The notes beneath the pieces are model-generated. The model was not told the DNA's origin. It ran no database searches and saw nothing but the letters and a program-made list of their open reading frames with translations. 64,000 nucleotides of DNA, from positions 2,480,001 through 2,544,000 of the forward strand of contig JAEUWY010000006.1 of the NCBI GenBank assembly GCA_022059125.1, given 5' to 3'. Below are positions 1 through 10,702 of the stretch, piece after piece. The DNA comes from Corynespora cassiicola. Taxonomy: Eukaryota > Ascomycota > Dothideomycetes > Pleosporales > Corynesporascaceae. The stretch's first letter is position 1, and each line of letters begins with the position of its first letter. Position numbers and translations under genes: made by a program.

Positions 1-482
1 GCAAATTTTCTTCGAGAGGGTGGTTCAACCGCTTGAGAGATCCTACTCATACTTGTTGCCGAACAAGCACAGCACACCTGGAGTGATTATTTGATATTAT
101 GAATTCAAGATTCCGATGCATCTCTGACGAGGAAAGGTTGTTTCTCAAGTTTTATGAAATGCCAACTAGATCTTTTCTTAGGTCCCTCACGGACCTCAAA
201 AAGGAACACCGTAAGTTCTCCTAGAGTAACCTTGAGAATAATGAAAACAGCATGATTAAAGTTATTGAAATCTTTTTCGATCCACTTTCTGTATCGTCAA
301 GTCATCACCACTTAATGGGCTCGTATCTCGATATCCTCGTATAGAGACTCGTATGCCCAATCGGCCCGAATGTTCATCAAGACTTCACAACCGCCTCGTT
401 GATATAGCCCCGAGAGATTCTGCGAGCGGACGAATTCGGAGGACAGGATATTGATTGTTCATCGAATGGCAGCTCATGAATT
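1..482. other. Intergenic, no gene seen
   Basis: No open frame of convincing length or composition is present on either strand. The stretch is moderately AT-rich and leads into a decayed dehydrogenase. It could contain the old promoter of that gene, but I see no clear core element. Confidence 0.5.
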
Positions 483-1493
483 ATGGCATCGCCCTCGAAT
501 CCAAATATCGGATGCACCCGTCCAATACCCCTTCATCCCTCTCCACATCGACCTCAAACCCCCCCTCAAGATAATCCCCCCCAATCCCCCCCCACAATTC
601 TACTCACCAGCGCCGCTGGCAGCCTCAGCCTCGCCCTAGCCACCCACCTCCTCTCTGCCATCGCCTCGGCGCCCCAAAACACCCACACGGTTCGACTCTA
701 CGAGCTCGACCTCGGCTCCCTCCCCTCGGTGCGCTCGTCTTGAACGCGGCGGTGTTTGAGCTGGGGGTTCTGGGCGCCATGGAAAAGGAGTGGGGGAGGA
801 TGGTGTATCTCTCGTCGTGGAAGCACGAGCTCGAGCCAGCGCTGGGGGAGGATGATGGGTCGCTGGGTGTCGAGGAGCTTGCTCGGCCGAGGGTTGTGGA
901 TCAAGAGGGAAAGGAAAATACTGGGAGGGACCGGTATGGGCTCTCGAAGTTGTGTTTGGTCATTTTTATGTGAGTGGTTCGTCCTTGCCGTCCTTTGAGG
1001 TTTGATGAGGTTCGTGATATCGTTTTGGTGTTTTCTTTGGAGCCGTCCTTTGGTTCTTGTTTTTTTTTTTTGCTGATGGGGTAGGCATACGCTTCAGCGG
1101 CGAATGGATGGGGTTCCCAGACTGAGTAAGATTTGCGTCCTGGGGGTCGATCCGGGGGCTATGGTGCATGTGAATCTGCAGAGCAGGTCTCCAGCGTTCC
1201 TCAGGTACACGGCTGCCCCGACTCTTCAGGTTTATAGCAAGATATCTGTTATGAGTTCTCCCAATGGCATGTTTCGGAGCGTGGAGAAGAGCGCGGCTGA
1301 TGTGGTGAGAGCGGCGTTGAGCACTGATGATCCGGTGCTGGGAGAGTATCCAAAGGATGCTTATCTCAACGAAGATACGGTTGTGGGGAACAAAGAGGCG
1401 TCGAGGAATGAAATGTATCAGCAGAAGTTATGGGATTGTACATTGAAGTATGTAGAGTTAAAAGAAAGCGATAATGTCTTTGGAAAGATCTGA
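483..1493 (+). pseudogene. Decayed short-chain dehydrogenase/reductase (SDR)
   Basis: Three blocks in order look like one fungal SDR. The first (about 590-735) encodes a degenerate nucleotide-binding start, LTSAAGSLSLALATHLL, where the family has TGxxxGxG. The second (from about 733) encodes LVLNAA followed by a VYLSSW strand and a YGLSKL motif matching the catalytic YxxxK. The third, after a likely intron at 970-1084 (GTGAGT...TAG), encodes KICVLGVDPGAM and a C-terminal tail. Between blocks one and two the frame shifts, and the roughly 30 residues normally present before the NAA motif are missing, so the reading is broken near 735. The glycine motif is also lost. I infer an inactivated gene. 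An assembly error could explain the frameshift but not the altered glycine motif. Confidence 0.6.
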
Positions 1494-1637
1494 CAAGCTT
1501 CCAGCACATTGGCTCAGCTTTTGGTTGGAGCGAGCTGTGAGGAATTTATCCCTGGGGATAGCGTGGTCTGTCTTGAGTTTATCTCGTTTCCCTCGAAGTT
1601 TGTGATGATGGGTGCATGGAAGAGGTCCGACGTTTGT

Positions 1638-2960
1638 TCACTTCGGAATCCAACCAATTTGTTGCTGTGGCCATTTGATCCATATACGATATGCAACGTC
1701 CATGGAATCATAAATCCCAGACATGAGATGATCCACCCACCCTCTTATCAGCCAAGCGCTAGGGATGTCGTTCAGCAGAACGCAATAAAAGGCAAACACG
1801 GCCAGTGAAGCCGGCTGCCTCTCGTTCAAGCTGTCTACAAAATCGTCTTGGAGAAGATGAAGCCACGCAACAATGTCCTGGAAGGTGGCCGGCTTGCGAC
1901 TCCCCAGTTTGCTGGCATCTATGGAGAAGAAATACATGAGCTGGTCGAGGGCGGTTAGGTATAGCGATAGGCGGGGATCGTCGTGGAGGCTGAGCTCGAA
2001 CTGTGAGCGCAGCTCTAGCAGTCTCTCGCTTTCCTTGGTGGGCAGCATGACTTGCTGGCGCAAACACATGGGGGTCTGGAACAGGCCAGCAAGCACGCCA
2101 TGACGCAGGATATGCTCCTTGGTCTGGAACACAGCCCTTGACCCCCGAGCCAATGCTAGCCACTCGCCGATGCCGCGTTCGCCGAAGAGGAGATAATCAC
2201 CTGGTTTGGGACCCCACGCGAAAGCTATGAGACAGCCGAGCATGCCAAAGCAGTAGAGTGCTTCGCAATTTTCGTCGTTGATGTTCGCTAGCTCTTCCAT
2301 GGCAATGCGGAGGGCAATGTCATAGTGGCTGACGGCCAGCGCCATGTAGTGCTTGGCCTTGTGCTGGCGGAAGTGGGTCAGATGGAGTGCTGATAGAGCT
2401 AGGATGCCGTGTAGAAGAAAATGGTGGGTGAAGCCTAGCTGGGGGAACTCGACCTTGATGATATCTTGCAAGGAAAGGTTCCAAACGATGGACGAGTATG
2501 TCGAAGTGTGATAGACGTGAAGGAGTTCGAGATCGTCGATGTTGAGGGCTAGAGGCGCTGCTGGTGCTGTGGGCGCATGGTCACTGGCCAACGGGGTCTC
2601 GTTGCGAACCGAAGCGTCCATGGACATGGCCCCCGGGCTTTGTCCTGCATCTTGGGTTGGCGCATGAGTTTGGGTGCTTGCGGTTCCTGTGCCTGGGTTG
2701 GGGGTCGGAATCTGGACGGTAGCGGCATAGTCGCACCTAAGGCCGCGTTTGAGGCACCGTCTACACGCCGGCTTCTCCTCGCCGCACTTTGGGATGCACA
2801 TGCACCTGTCAGCAGAAATCACCAAGACTGGCCCAGCTGGCCGTCGAGCACGAGGCCGGAGCATTACCTTGACGCGGCGCGCCTTGCAGGTGGTACATCC
2901 TGCACGCGACTTGCGGTGTGACACGCGGAACCTCTTACGCGACTCTCCTCGTGGCGACAT
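1638..2960 (-). CDS. Zn2Cys6 transcription factor, UPC2-like
   Basis: Predicted nuclear regulator of about 413 residues after removing one 81-bp intron (2787-2867) that keeps the frame. The intron falls inside the zinc cluster. Splicing restores CTTCKARRVK followed by CGEEKPACRRC and a last Cys, giving CX2CX6CX6CX2CX6C, with a basic RKRFRVSHRKSR stretch before it as expected for a DNA-binding N-terminus. A low-complexity Thr/Pro/Ala linker follows. The rest is a helical middle region ending in PSAWLIRGW and WIKWPQQQIGWIPK, a C-terminal pattern I associate with the sterol-uptake-control (UPC2-like) group of fungal regulators. Target genes cannot be read from the sequence. The next gene upstream (3408-4748) lies on the same strand. 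Confidence 0.85.
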   Translation of the reverse strand: MSPRGESRKRFRVSHRKSRAGCTTCKARRVKVMLRPRARRPAGPVLVISADRCMCIPKCGEEKPACRRCLKRGLRCDYAATVQIPTPNPGTGTASTQTHAPTQDAGQSPGAMSMDASVRNETPLASDHAPTAPAAPLALNIDDLELLHVYHTSTYSSIVWNLSLQDIIKVEFPQLGFTHHFLLHGILALSALHLTHFRQHKAKHYMALAVSHYDIALRIAMEELANINDENCEALYCFGMLGCLIAFAWGPKPGDYLLFGERGIGEWLALARGSRAVFQTKEHILRHGVLAGLFQTPMCLRQQVMLPTKESERLLELRSQFELSLHDDPRLSLYLTALDQLMYFFSIDASKLGSRKPATFQDIVAWLHLLQDDFVDSLNERQPASLAVFAFYCVLLNDIPSAWLIRGWVDHLMSGIYDSMDVAYRIWIKWPQQQIGWIPK

Positions 2961-3407
2961 GTCCCTTCTCGCGCGAATGCGAGCGTCACCACAGGAGAAC
3001 GAGCTGCTGCTGAGAAGTACGAAAGAAATCTCTCAAACGAAGCCAGGTGGGTACGAGCAGATTGGTGTCGGTCGGCGGCGCCAGTGACATATCGTGTATG
3101 GTCCGTATTCAATACGAGCCATCGTATTGAGTGAAGTTCAGTCGCATGCACTAGCGGAAATTTAGACGTTCTTCTCTACCAAGGTATCTGCCTGGTACAA
3201 GCCATGTCTCGAATCAGAACAAGTCTCTGGACTTGATATACTAAACCACCCAGCACGCTGCTGGTTGAGCAGTCTTCTTGAAGAACCAAACTCCCTAACA
3301 CCTTGGCCAGTCCCGTCCTGGCATGGCTTGGATATCGTAACGCCCCGCCTCTCGCTGACAAAGTCGGCTGGCAACGCTCCACATGTACTCCACCGTCTTT
3401 CCAGCCT

Positions 3408-4748
3408 CTACATGTTGGCAGTGATGGCCTTTGGATCCTCCAGCACGCCCGTGGCGTGCTTCACCTCCTCCACCCTCCTCGGCCTCAGCCCAAGGTTCGC
3501 CAGCGTCCCGTCGATACCGAGCCCCGTCCCAAAAGCACGATTCTTGACCTCCTTTCCAAAGATCAATCCACCGCGCATGGCCACGGCCTGGGTACCCACC
3601 GCAAGCGTCATGGTAGGCGTACTCGGCGCGCAATGCTCTAGCTTCGCCTCGGAGGCCTTCCTCCCCTCCTCGACCGCAACGAGCGAGGCCATGATATTCG
3701 AGGCGGCAGTTTTGCCCTGCATCTGCGCAGGGCCCGACCGCTTGATGGTAGAAGGCCAGTGTGCGGCATCGCCCACGGCATAATGGGCGTCCGAGTTGGT
3801 GATCTCCGAGTCAAACTGGAAGGTATCGCGCACTTTCACACAGCCCCACTTGTCCTCTCGCAGCGCCTCAGGCACGAACTTTGCGTTGGCGTGCTGCTGC
3901 ACTGCCGTGTAGATGACCTTGTCGCAGGGCAGCGTCTCGCCGGTAGACAGGACGACGCTGCCGGGCGAGTCCTTTTGGACGCGGGTGTTGAGGCGGACGT
4001 CTACGCCTTCTTCCCGGAGCAGCTCCAGGGCCTTGGATTTGAAGTCTTCAGGGATGGGCTCGTTGGTTAGGAGATTGCTCCGCGAATGGATGAGGATGAT
4101 CTCCTTGCTCGGGAAATGGACCTTCAGCTCGGCCGACATCTCAGTGCCGCAAGCACCCCCTCCGACTACAACAATCTTGTTGTACTGGCTCAGCTCGTTC
4201 TCCAACTCTTGCACATCCCTCATGTAGGTTTCGAAATCGAGCGACGTGGGCACGACGGGCCATTTCCTGCTCATGCCCGATGCGACGATCAGGTAGTCGT
4301 AGGACAGCTTCTCCGTGTGCGCAGGCGACTGCGTGCGCGAAAAGGTCAAGGTCTTGGACGCAATATCCAGCCCGACGGCGGAGCCATGGACAAACTGGAC
4401 ATCCTCGCCCTTCTTCGCGGCAAGGATCTCGTCGTACTTGACCCAAAACTCGCGCGCATGAGGCACAGATATTTGGCCGAGAGGCGCGCCGACGGTGTGA
4501 TAGAAGCCGTCTCGTTCATCCAGGAGTGTGTATCGCGGTTTTTTCCGAAGTGCGCCGGGAGGTGCCTCGTTGCTCGAGACGGGAGGGGCGCCCTTTTTAC
4601 CCACTGGAAGGCCTTTGCCGTTGCTGAGGCTGATCAGACTGTTGAGGGCGGAGAGGCCGGCGTAGGCGCCGCCGACAATGACGACGTGCGGTGGGCTCGA
4701 GGTTGCTTTCGCGGCGGCCATGGCTGTACGCGAGAGGATCTTGTTCAT
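3408..4748 (-). CDS. AIF-like FAD/NAD(P)H oxidoreductase
   Basis: Single-exon gene of 446 residues. The N-terminal VVIVGGAYAGLSALNSL (about 22-38) is an FAD-binding Rossmann start. A second dinucleotide-binding motif, IVVVGGGACGTEMSAEL, lies mid-protein (about 192-208) for NAD(P)H, and a later segment with YAVGDAAHWPS matches the C-terminal FAD-contacting GD motif. This order is that of the pyridine nucleotide-disulphide oxidoreductase fold and of the AIF/AMID-type fungal proteins. There is no redox CxxC of the glutathione or thioredoxin reductase kind. A short N-terminal stretch with basic residues could be a weak mitochondrial signal. The substrate is unknown; NADH:quinone oxidoreductase activity is known for some relatives. 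Confidence 0.85.
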   Translation of the reverse strand: MNKILSRTAMAAAKATSSPPHVVIVGGAYAGLSALNSLISLSNGKGLPVGKKGAPPVSSNEAPPGALRKKPRYTLLDERDGFYHTVGAPLGQISVPHAREFWVKYDEILAAKKGEDVQFVHGSAVGLDIASKTLTFSRTQSPAHTEKLSYDYLIVASGMSRKWPVVPTSLDFETYMRDVQELENELSQYNKIVVVGGGACGTEMSAELKVHFPSKEIILIHSRSNLLTNEPIPEDFKSKALELLREEGVDVRLNTRVQKDSPGSVVLSTGETLPCDKVIYTAVQQHANAKFVPEALREDKWGCVKVRDTFQFDSEITNSDAHYAVGDAAHWPSTIKRSGPAQMQGKTAASNIMASLVAVEEGRKASEAKLEHCAPSTPTMTLAVGTQAVAMRGGLIFGKEVKNRAFGTGLGIDGTLANLGLRPRRVEEVKHATGVLEDPKAITANM

Positions 4749-5764
4749 AGGGGAGGGACGACGGCAGCGCGACGGGTCAAACTGAGCACTCGAAAAGCTG
4801 GAAAGACCGGAATGCTCAGGTAATGTCTGGGCATCGACTCCTCTTTAAACAGCAGTCCAAGTCTGCTGCCGGATTTAGGCCTTGCTGATGCCGTTTTGTA
4901 GCTCCGGTGAGGCAAAGGCCGGAAGCAACAGCGGCACACATTCCGCGCTGGCTTCCTCCACATCGGAACGATACGAGACTGGGGGGTAGGCTAAACCCAG
5001 ACACAAAGTGTATCGGTAGGCTACCATGGCTCCGAATAGGGGGCCGAATGGCTCGGCCATGGGCTAAGAGGGCTCGGACATGTTATCAGATGTCCGACAT
5101 CGCTTTATCAGATCTACCGAACCGCCGACTTGTCCGAATGCGTGACGCGGCGTCGTACGAGGCGCATCAGGAGCCCAAGCGTGAGTCACTTTTGATTTAT
5201 AAGACGGGCGAGGACCTGAATGAAATGGTGAATGTATGTTCGTGTAGGCGGAAAGGTAATCAACTCGGAGACGGCCTGGGGAAGGAGGAAGAAGTGGGCT
5301 GGCAACTGTTCGGGCTAATCCCGATCGGGTTAGCATACGACCGGAAGGCGGGGGCTGGAAGCGGTGCCCGGGGGGGATAAAGACACATCCAGACCTCTAC
5401 GGTAGTTTACTGCTCTACACATTTAGCTGTCTATACGAGCAGTGCTCGGGGCCCCGGGTCCAACCTCGGAAACCGTTACATGTATTGTTGATTCCCCGTT
5501 TCTGTATCGCTTCCTCTTCCAACCCCTCCTCCAAGACGACATCATCGCATGCTACCACTACCTAGACTTAAGCTAATATCAGTCTCCACCTCCGCGCTAG
5601 CATATGTTCAGTTCGTAAAAAATTTGCTGAAACCTATTCTTGTAGGCTCTTGTCTACGCAAATGCCCCTTGCTGGGAAATTCACTGCCATTCAAAACGAG
5701 CCCTGGAAATGGCCCGACTATGAATCGGTCATATGGGGGCCGTTTCAACATCTGTTCCAATCCG
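4749..5764. other. Intergenic, upstream of AIF-like gene and tRNA
   Basis: Holds the likely promoter of the AIF-like gene at its left end and the upstream flank of the tRNA at its right. Short open frames on both strands overlap one another and have no recognisable content. I see no further gene. Confidence 0.5.
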
Positions 5765-5847
5765 GCCCGCTTGGCTCAGTGGTAGAGCGTATCACTAGTA
5801 GCTGTAAAGCAATGATAAGGTCATCAGTTCGATTCTGATAGCGGGCA
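5765..5847 (+). tRNA. tRNA-Thr (anticodon AGT) with an 11-nt intron
   Basis: A full cloverleaf can be drawn. The acceptor stem pairs GCCCGCT (5765-5771) with AGCGGGC (5840-5846), with discriminator A at 5847. The D stem is GCTC/GAGC. The anticodon stem is TATCA (5790-5794) with TGATA (5813-5817). The T stem is ATCAG/CTGAT around TTCGATT. The anticodon loop reads C T AGT A, then an 11-nt intron GCTGTAAAGCA (5801-5811) at the canonical site one base after the anticodon, then A5812. AGT decodes ACU, and ACC/ACA after A34 is modified to inosine, so this is threonine. A T-run follows as a Pol III terminator. Confidence 0.95.
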
Positions 5848-5864
5848 TATCCGATTCCTCCCCC

Positions 5865-5874
5865 TTTTTTTTTT
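5865..5874 (+). terminator. RNA polymerase III terminator of tRNA-Thr
   Basis: A run of ten T residues begins 18 nt after the tRNA discriminator base, the expected signal for Pol III release. Confidence 0.85.
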
Positions 5875-6074
5875 ACCCTCGGTGTAAGAGGCATATCCTT
5901 GGAACTTCTGTCGGCCGAAAAGAGCTATGGTCATTTTGTTGTCCCAATTCTTTGCTAGGCATTATTTTCGTTGTACTAAACACATTTTTAGATATATACA
6001 GGAAATCATGTTGCCTGTGCCTCATCCCAGCAACAAAAGTAATATTTACATTTCAGGTAACCTCATGAGTCCAC

Positions 6075-7753
6075 CTACTCGCACACAAAATCTCCCGCCT
6101 CATACTCGGGCCCCTCTCCGACGAATTTGGCCTTCTTGGGATACGCACACAGGATCCGGGACTGGTTCGTCTGCGGATTCGCCGCCAACAGACTGTCGGG
6201 TGCAACGCCCTGCTCGACCCACTTGACCAGCGCCTGGAACGTCTCTGCCGGATACCCGCCGGGGCCGCCAGCGCAATGGGACAGCCCGGGCGCTTCAAAG
6301 AGACGGTAGAAGGATTGGACGTCGGGATCGACTTCGGTGACGGCGTTGTAGTAGTTTCGTGTTCCGCCGTAGGGGATGATTTGGTCGGCCTGTACAACTC
6401 GCATTAGCACTTGTCCCTTTTCCCGTCGAAGCATGGAGCAGTGTGAGAAGAGAAGAGAAAAACACTAACCAGGCCGTGGTACGTAAGCAACTTCCCACCC
6501 CTCTCCTTGAACAACTTCAAGTCAGTGTTATCCGTCGCCATGATGGCCGCCTCAAAGCTCGCCTTGCCCACCCGGAACATCTTCTCAAACTCGGCCTCGG
6601 ACAAGCTCCTCCAGTCAAACGACGCATTCTTCGCAATAAAGTACGTGGGCCAGTCCGTGAGCAACGGCCGCATGAACCCCTCACAGGCCCCCCCATCCGG
6701 CGGACAAATTGTCGACGCCGTACCCGATGGCGTCGTCAGGTTAGCCTCGTACCCTACAGTCGGCCACAGCAGCTCCCCCTCTTGGCTCTTGAACCCCTTC
6801 CACGCCCGCTCCGCCGTCTCCGCCGCGAGCTCTGAGATGGGTACCTCGCAACCCTCGACGTTGGTCCCAACGAGGCTGTACGGATCGAACGTGCACTCAT
6901 CGGGCGCAGATACGACGCCATCCTCGAGCCCATCGAGCCCATCGCAGGCCGCAATCGCCGCTCGGGTCAGCGCATTGAGCTCGCACGGGCGCGTGAACTC
7001 GCCTGCAGCATTCATCTTGACCTGCACGCTCAGCACGGCGAAGAAGAACTTGTGCCAGTTTATCGCGGGAGCCGCCGCCGCGATGCCATCGAAGATATCG
7101 GGGTACCGCTGCGCGAATGCATACCCCTGGCGTCCGCCCGTCGAGCACCCGCTCCAATAGCTCTTCTCCACCGCGCGGCCGTAGAAGCTGTGCGCCAGGG
7201 CCTTGGACGCGAGGGCGCCGTCTGCCAGCGAGCGCGAGGCAAAGTTGATCAGGCGCTGGACGTCCACCACGCCGGGGGCCAGCAGTGCCCAGTCCTTGGG
7301 CTCGCCGACGCCCGGCAGACTCCCATCCGTCATGACGGTCACATAGCCCTGAGCCACAGCCGCAGCCATGGTGGCATCCTCCTCAGGCCCGAGGCCCGCC
7401 TGCCACCCGCCGCCGCCGAGGGCCTGGAGGCGGCCGTTCCACTGCGGGCGCAGGGGCAGCCAGACCTGCGTCGTGGTGCTGTCGTTGAGGCCCGGGTGCG
7501 TGTGCGTGAGCGTGACATTGCAAAAGGACAGGCCATCCGCGTTCGTGTCTCCGTGGTTCCTATGGGACCCGGCGCCCTGGATGAGGCCCCAAGACGCGTT
7601 CTGCACCGGGTGCGCGGCCAGGGAGGTGAATTCCACGCCTGGGATGACTGGGTAGGGCAGCGAGGCCGAACTGCACGACGAGAGCGCCATTGCGGACTGC
7701 GGGGGAGAAAGAAAGGATAGAAGGGGTGGGAGAAAGGCAGTCAGGCCGGCCAT
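6075..7753 (-). CDS. Tannase/feruloyl esterase family secreted hydrolase
   Basis: Two exons (7753-6470 and 6389-6075) joined across an 80-bp GTTAGT...CAG intron give about 532 residues, normal for the fungal tannase/feruloyl esterase family. The N-terminus is a hydrophobic signal peptide ending near residue 22. The nucleophile motif GCSTGGRQGYAFAQRYPD (Cys203-Ser204) and the distal GLSHCAGG (His466-Cys467) provide the family's Ser-His pair and the two adjacent Cys that form the known CS-HC disulphide. Asp430, right after the splice junction (ADQIIP), fits the third catalytic residue. Several N-x-S/T sites support secretion. Such enzymes cleave gallate or hydroxycinnamate esters from tannins or plant cell-wall polysaccharides. 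The exact ester cannot be told from sequence. Confidence 0.92.
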
Positions 7754-8494
7754 GCTGCATATATATACCGCTGGGCGGATTCAAGCCTTCTCTCTTCCCG
7801 CGCCTCCCCTCTCCTACTCCACGGATGAGAATCTCCGCTGCCAAGCGTGTCCGTTTCCCCTCGGCGTGAATGGATTTCGAAGGGCGAGAAACAGGGCGTC
7901 GGACGTAGAGGTGCAAAGTCCTCCCAAGGTTGGCCGGCGTGTAAACAAGTCTGGGGATCTGCGGAGAGCTGTTCCGCATCGGGCCTAGCCTACAGTGGAA
8001 AACTCCCGAGCCTGGCTGCCGGGGCGGAGCGGAAATTCGCCCAAGCGGAGTGAGATTGGGAAGAGGGTGTCGGTTAATGCAGTGGCTGTGTGGCTTTTGC
8101 TTGCTTGCAGTGGGCATTGTTCGGGTCTAAGGCTTTTAGTTGGCCAAGAAGGCTTGTTCGTTCCCAAGGGACGTCAAGGATGACGCAAACTCACAGGCGT
8201 ATACATGTCCCGTATTCTCGTCTAGAAGCAATCGACATTCATACGAGTCGTAAACAGACCTAACTTGTGACCCCTCTTTCTCCCTGCAGCTCGGGATACA
8301 TTTCCTGGAGAAAAATGCGGGGGAGTACGCCATCCGATCAGACGCTAACAACACACCTCCCGCTTCGAGAAGGACAAGGAAAAAAAAGAGACACTAGTAT
8401 TGAAACACCCGTAAATGCTAACATTTTGAACCTCCCCCCACTTCTTTTCATTCATCGCCCCATCTCCTCTACCGACCGACCGCAAATTCCGAAA
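7754..8494. other. Intergenic between tannase and MPP10
   Basis: Upstream flank of the tannase gene and 3' flank of MPP10. A TATATATA run lies at about 7758-7766, immediately upstream of the tannase ATG, rather close for a functional TATA box. No gene is seen; the overlapping short frames lack family features. Confidence 0.5.
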
Positions 8495-10702
8495 TTACAG
8501 CTTCAATGCGCCCGCACCCTTCTTCTCCGCCTTCGTGACGTCCTTGCCCTCCACATCCGTAATCTTGCCCCTTTTACCAATGACCTGCACGCCACCCTTC
8601 TTCAAGTCGCCAAGGAGCTGCTTCTTGTCGTCCCGTTGCTTCTTCTTGCGCTGCTCGCCCGGCGTCGCCGTCGCCGCTGAGCTGGCACCCGCCTTCCTGC
8701 TGCGCTCCTTGTCGCGGCGTCTGCGACGGAGCTTCTGCTCGCGCGACATCTCCTCGCGGGCAATGGGCAATCCGCCCTTGGTGACGACCTCGGACTTGTT
8801 GGCTGACTCCTCGCCGGGCTTGTAGAGTTCCTGCGGCGCGAGCATGCTGGCGCCGGCCACGTCGCCGCCAGCCGTGGGGCGCGCGTCCTCCATTTCGATG
8901 GCGGGGGCGTCGACGCGGACCTCGAGGTTGGGGGCCGCGGGCTTGGGCTTGAAGTGGAAGCTGCTGAGCGAGTCGAGCTGGGCCATGGTCTTTGTGAAGA
9001 GGGCCTTGATCTCGTCGTGCTCCTTTTTCGTCTTTGCGTCCTTGGCGTCGACAAAGTTGGGGTCGATTTGCCGGAGGTGGTCTTCTTCGTAAAGCTCTGC
9101 TAGACCTTTGCCCGATTTTGTGTCGTCGAGCTCGAATCGGCCGCGTCGAGGGCCTGTTGCCAGGTCGTCTGGTCTACGGCGGCGGACCTCGTCGAATTCG
9201 CCGGCCAGGATGCGCTTCTTGATCAGCTCCTCGATGGACTCACTGACTTCGGCTGTGACGACCGTCATGGGCTTGCCAGTCTGCTCAAAGTCGAGCTCCT
9301 CCTCTAGCAGGGCGTTTTCAGGACGCTCGGCAGCGCGGACTTCTCCTGACAGCTGCCAGTCCCTCTTTGCCACGTTCTGAGCCTCAAGTTTCCTAATCTC
9401 CTCCATGATCTTGGCTTGTCTGCGTTCAAATGTTGAGCGTCTCGATTTGGGGTCTGCGGGGTCCAAGTCGGACAGCTCCTCTTCAGATTCGGCGTCATCG
9501 TCGTCTTCGAAGAGGTCCCGCTGCACGCGGCCCATGGTCCTCTCCATTTCGTCCTCGTCAAAATCGGGTTTGTTGTTTTGGGGATCGTTGGCTGAGGGGA
9601 AATTGTGCGGGTTCGGTCTGCCCTTCTTCTTTGAGTTTTTGCCAGTTTTACGGGCGGGCGGGGCGAAGAAGTCGGTATACATGATGTTGTTAGCATTGGC
9701 GCCGTCGTCGACGTCTAAGTCGCCCTCTTCCAGCATGTCGTCATCGTCTTCACTATCGCCTTCGGGCGCATTCAGATCGACATTGCCAAATGTAGGTCCG
9801 CCCTCGTCGGACTCATCGTCCGAAACATCATCGTGCATAGTTTTGCCGGCGCCAGCAGACATGGGGTCCGCATTCCAGTCGATTTCCTCGTCTTCGCTGT
9901 CCACTGCTTCGCCGCGCTGGTCTTGTTGTTCCAGGAATTCCGACTGCTTGTTGAACGTGTCGATGTTGAAGAAGCCATCATTGAGACCCTCCTTGTCTTC
10001 CACATACTCCTCGGCAGGCTCATCGTCGGACTCTTCATCCGAAAACATGTCCTCATCACCATCTTCCATATCCACATCCTCATCTCCAGACACATCGCTG
10101 CCGTCATACACCTCATCCTCCAGCCCCTCCTGGTCCGAGGCAACCTCCCAATCCACCCCCTCCTCCCCCAAACTCGACTCACTCTCCTCCCCCTCATCAA
10201 ATGCCTCCTCCTCGTCCTCGCTACTCTCCCCTCCCCCCTCCCTCATAACCACATTCCCCCCCTCCTCCTCGGGAAGCGCAATCTCAATCTCCCCCACCGC
10301 CGCCTCCACAATCTTCCTCGCCTGCTCAAACACCTGGCCCACCCCAAACCCCTCGGTGTGAACCTTCTTCAGCGCCAGCACCCTCACATCCTCAATCTCG
10401 CCCCCATCCTCGCCGCGCTTGCGCTTGCGCCGCACCTCTTGCAGCCGCCGCGCCTGCGCCTCGTGCACGCCCGCCGCGACCGGGTCCAGGAACTGTTTGG
10501 CGGCGTGCAGGAACTGGCGGTTGAGGGCTGGGCTGGGCTGCAGGAAGGCGGCAGGGCGGTCGAAGAGAGCGGCCGTCGAGGTGGTCGCAAGCTGTTGCGA
10601 CGGGTGCTGGGGTGGTAAGTCCATGGGCGGCGGTTGGGCCGAGCCGGCGGAGAGCGTGTGCGAGGATATCGAGGTGTCGGGCGAGAAGGATAGCGGCGCC
10701 AT
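8495..10702 (-). CDS. U3 snoRNP protein MPP10
   Basis: Single exon, 735 residues from the ATG at 10702; a longer frame upstream has no ATG. MPP10 is a core subunit of the U3 small-subunit processome that cleaves pre-rRNA for 18S maturation in the nucleolus. The first 110 residues hold a short helical region. A very long Glu/Asp-rich disordered tract follows (about residues 125-430), as known for MPP10 proteins. The conserved C-terminal half has AERPENALLEEELDFEQTGKP, SIEELIKKRILAGEFDEV, a LAELYEEDHL segment and the FHFKPKP stretch, then a basic tail rich in KKK and RRR suited to nucleolar targeting. Housekeeping gene. Confidence 0.93.
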   Translation of the reverse strand: MAPLSFSPDTSISSHTLSAGSAQPPPMDLPPQHPSQQLATTSTAALFDRPAAFLQPSPALNRQFLHAAKQFLDPVAAGVHEAQARRLQEVRRKRKRGEDGGEIEDVRVLALKKVHTEGFGVGQVFEQARKIVEAAVGEIEIALPEEEGGNVVMREGGGESSEDEEEAFDEGEESESSLGEEGVDWEVASDQEGLEDEVYDGSDVSGDEDVDMEDGDEDMFSDEESDDEPAEEYVEDKEGLNDGFFNIDTFNKQSEFLEQQDQRGEAVDSEDEEIDWNADPMSAGAGKTMHDDVSDDESDEGGPTFGNVDLNAPEGDSEDDDDMLEEGDLDVDDGANANNIMYTDFFAPPARKTGKNSKKKGRPNPHNFPSANDPQNNKPDFDEDEMERTMGRVQRDLFEDDDDAESEEELSDLDPADPKSRRSTFERRQAKIMEEIRKLEAQNVAKRDWQLSGEVRAAERPENALLEEELDFEQTGKPMTVVTAEVSESIEELIKKRILAGEFDEVRRRRPDDLATGPRRGRFELDDTKSGKGLAELYEEDHLRQIDPNFVDAKDAKTKKEHDEIKALFTKTMAQLDSLSSFHFKPKPAAPNLEVRVDAPAIEMEDARPTAGGDVAGASMLAPQELYKPGEESANKSEVVTKGGLPIAREEMSREQKLRRRRRDKERSRKAGASSAATATPGEQRKKKQRDDKKQLLGDLKKGGVQVIGKRGKITDVEGKDVTKAEKKGAGALKL

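Noticed and set aside
4086..4823. Plus-strand frame of 245 codons
   Set aside because: Antisense of the AIF-like gene, which has clear motifs on the other strand.
7052..7720. Plus-strand frame of about 222 codons
   Set aside because: Antisense of the tannase gene in GC-rich DNA; Arg/Ala-rich and without features.
9405..10361. Long plus-strand frame of about 318 codons, Ser-rich
   Set aside because: It is the reverse complement of the Glu/Asp-rich part of MPP10; acidic codons read backwards give Ser/Leu runs.
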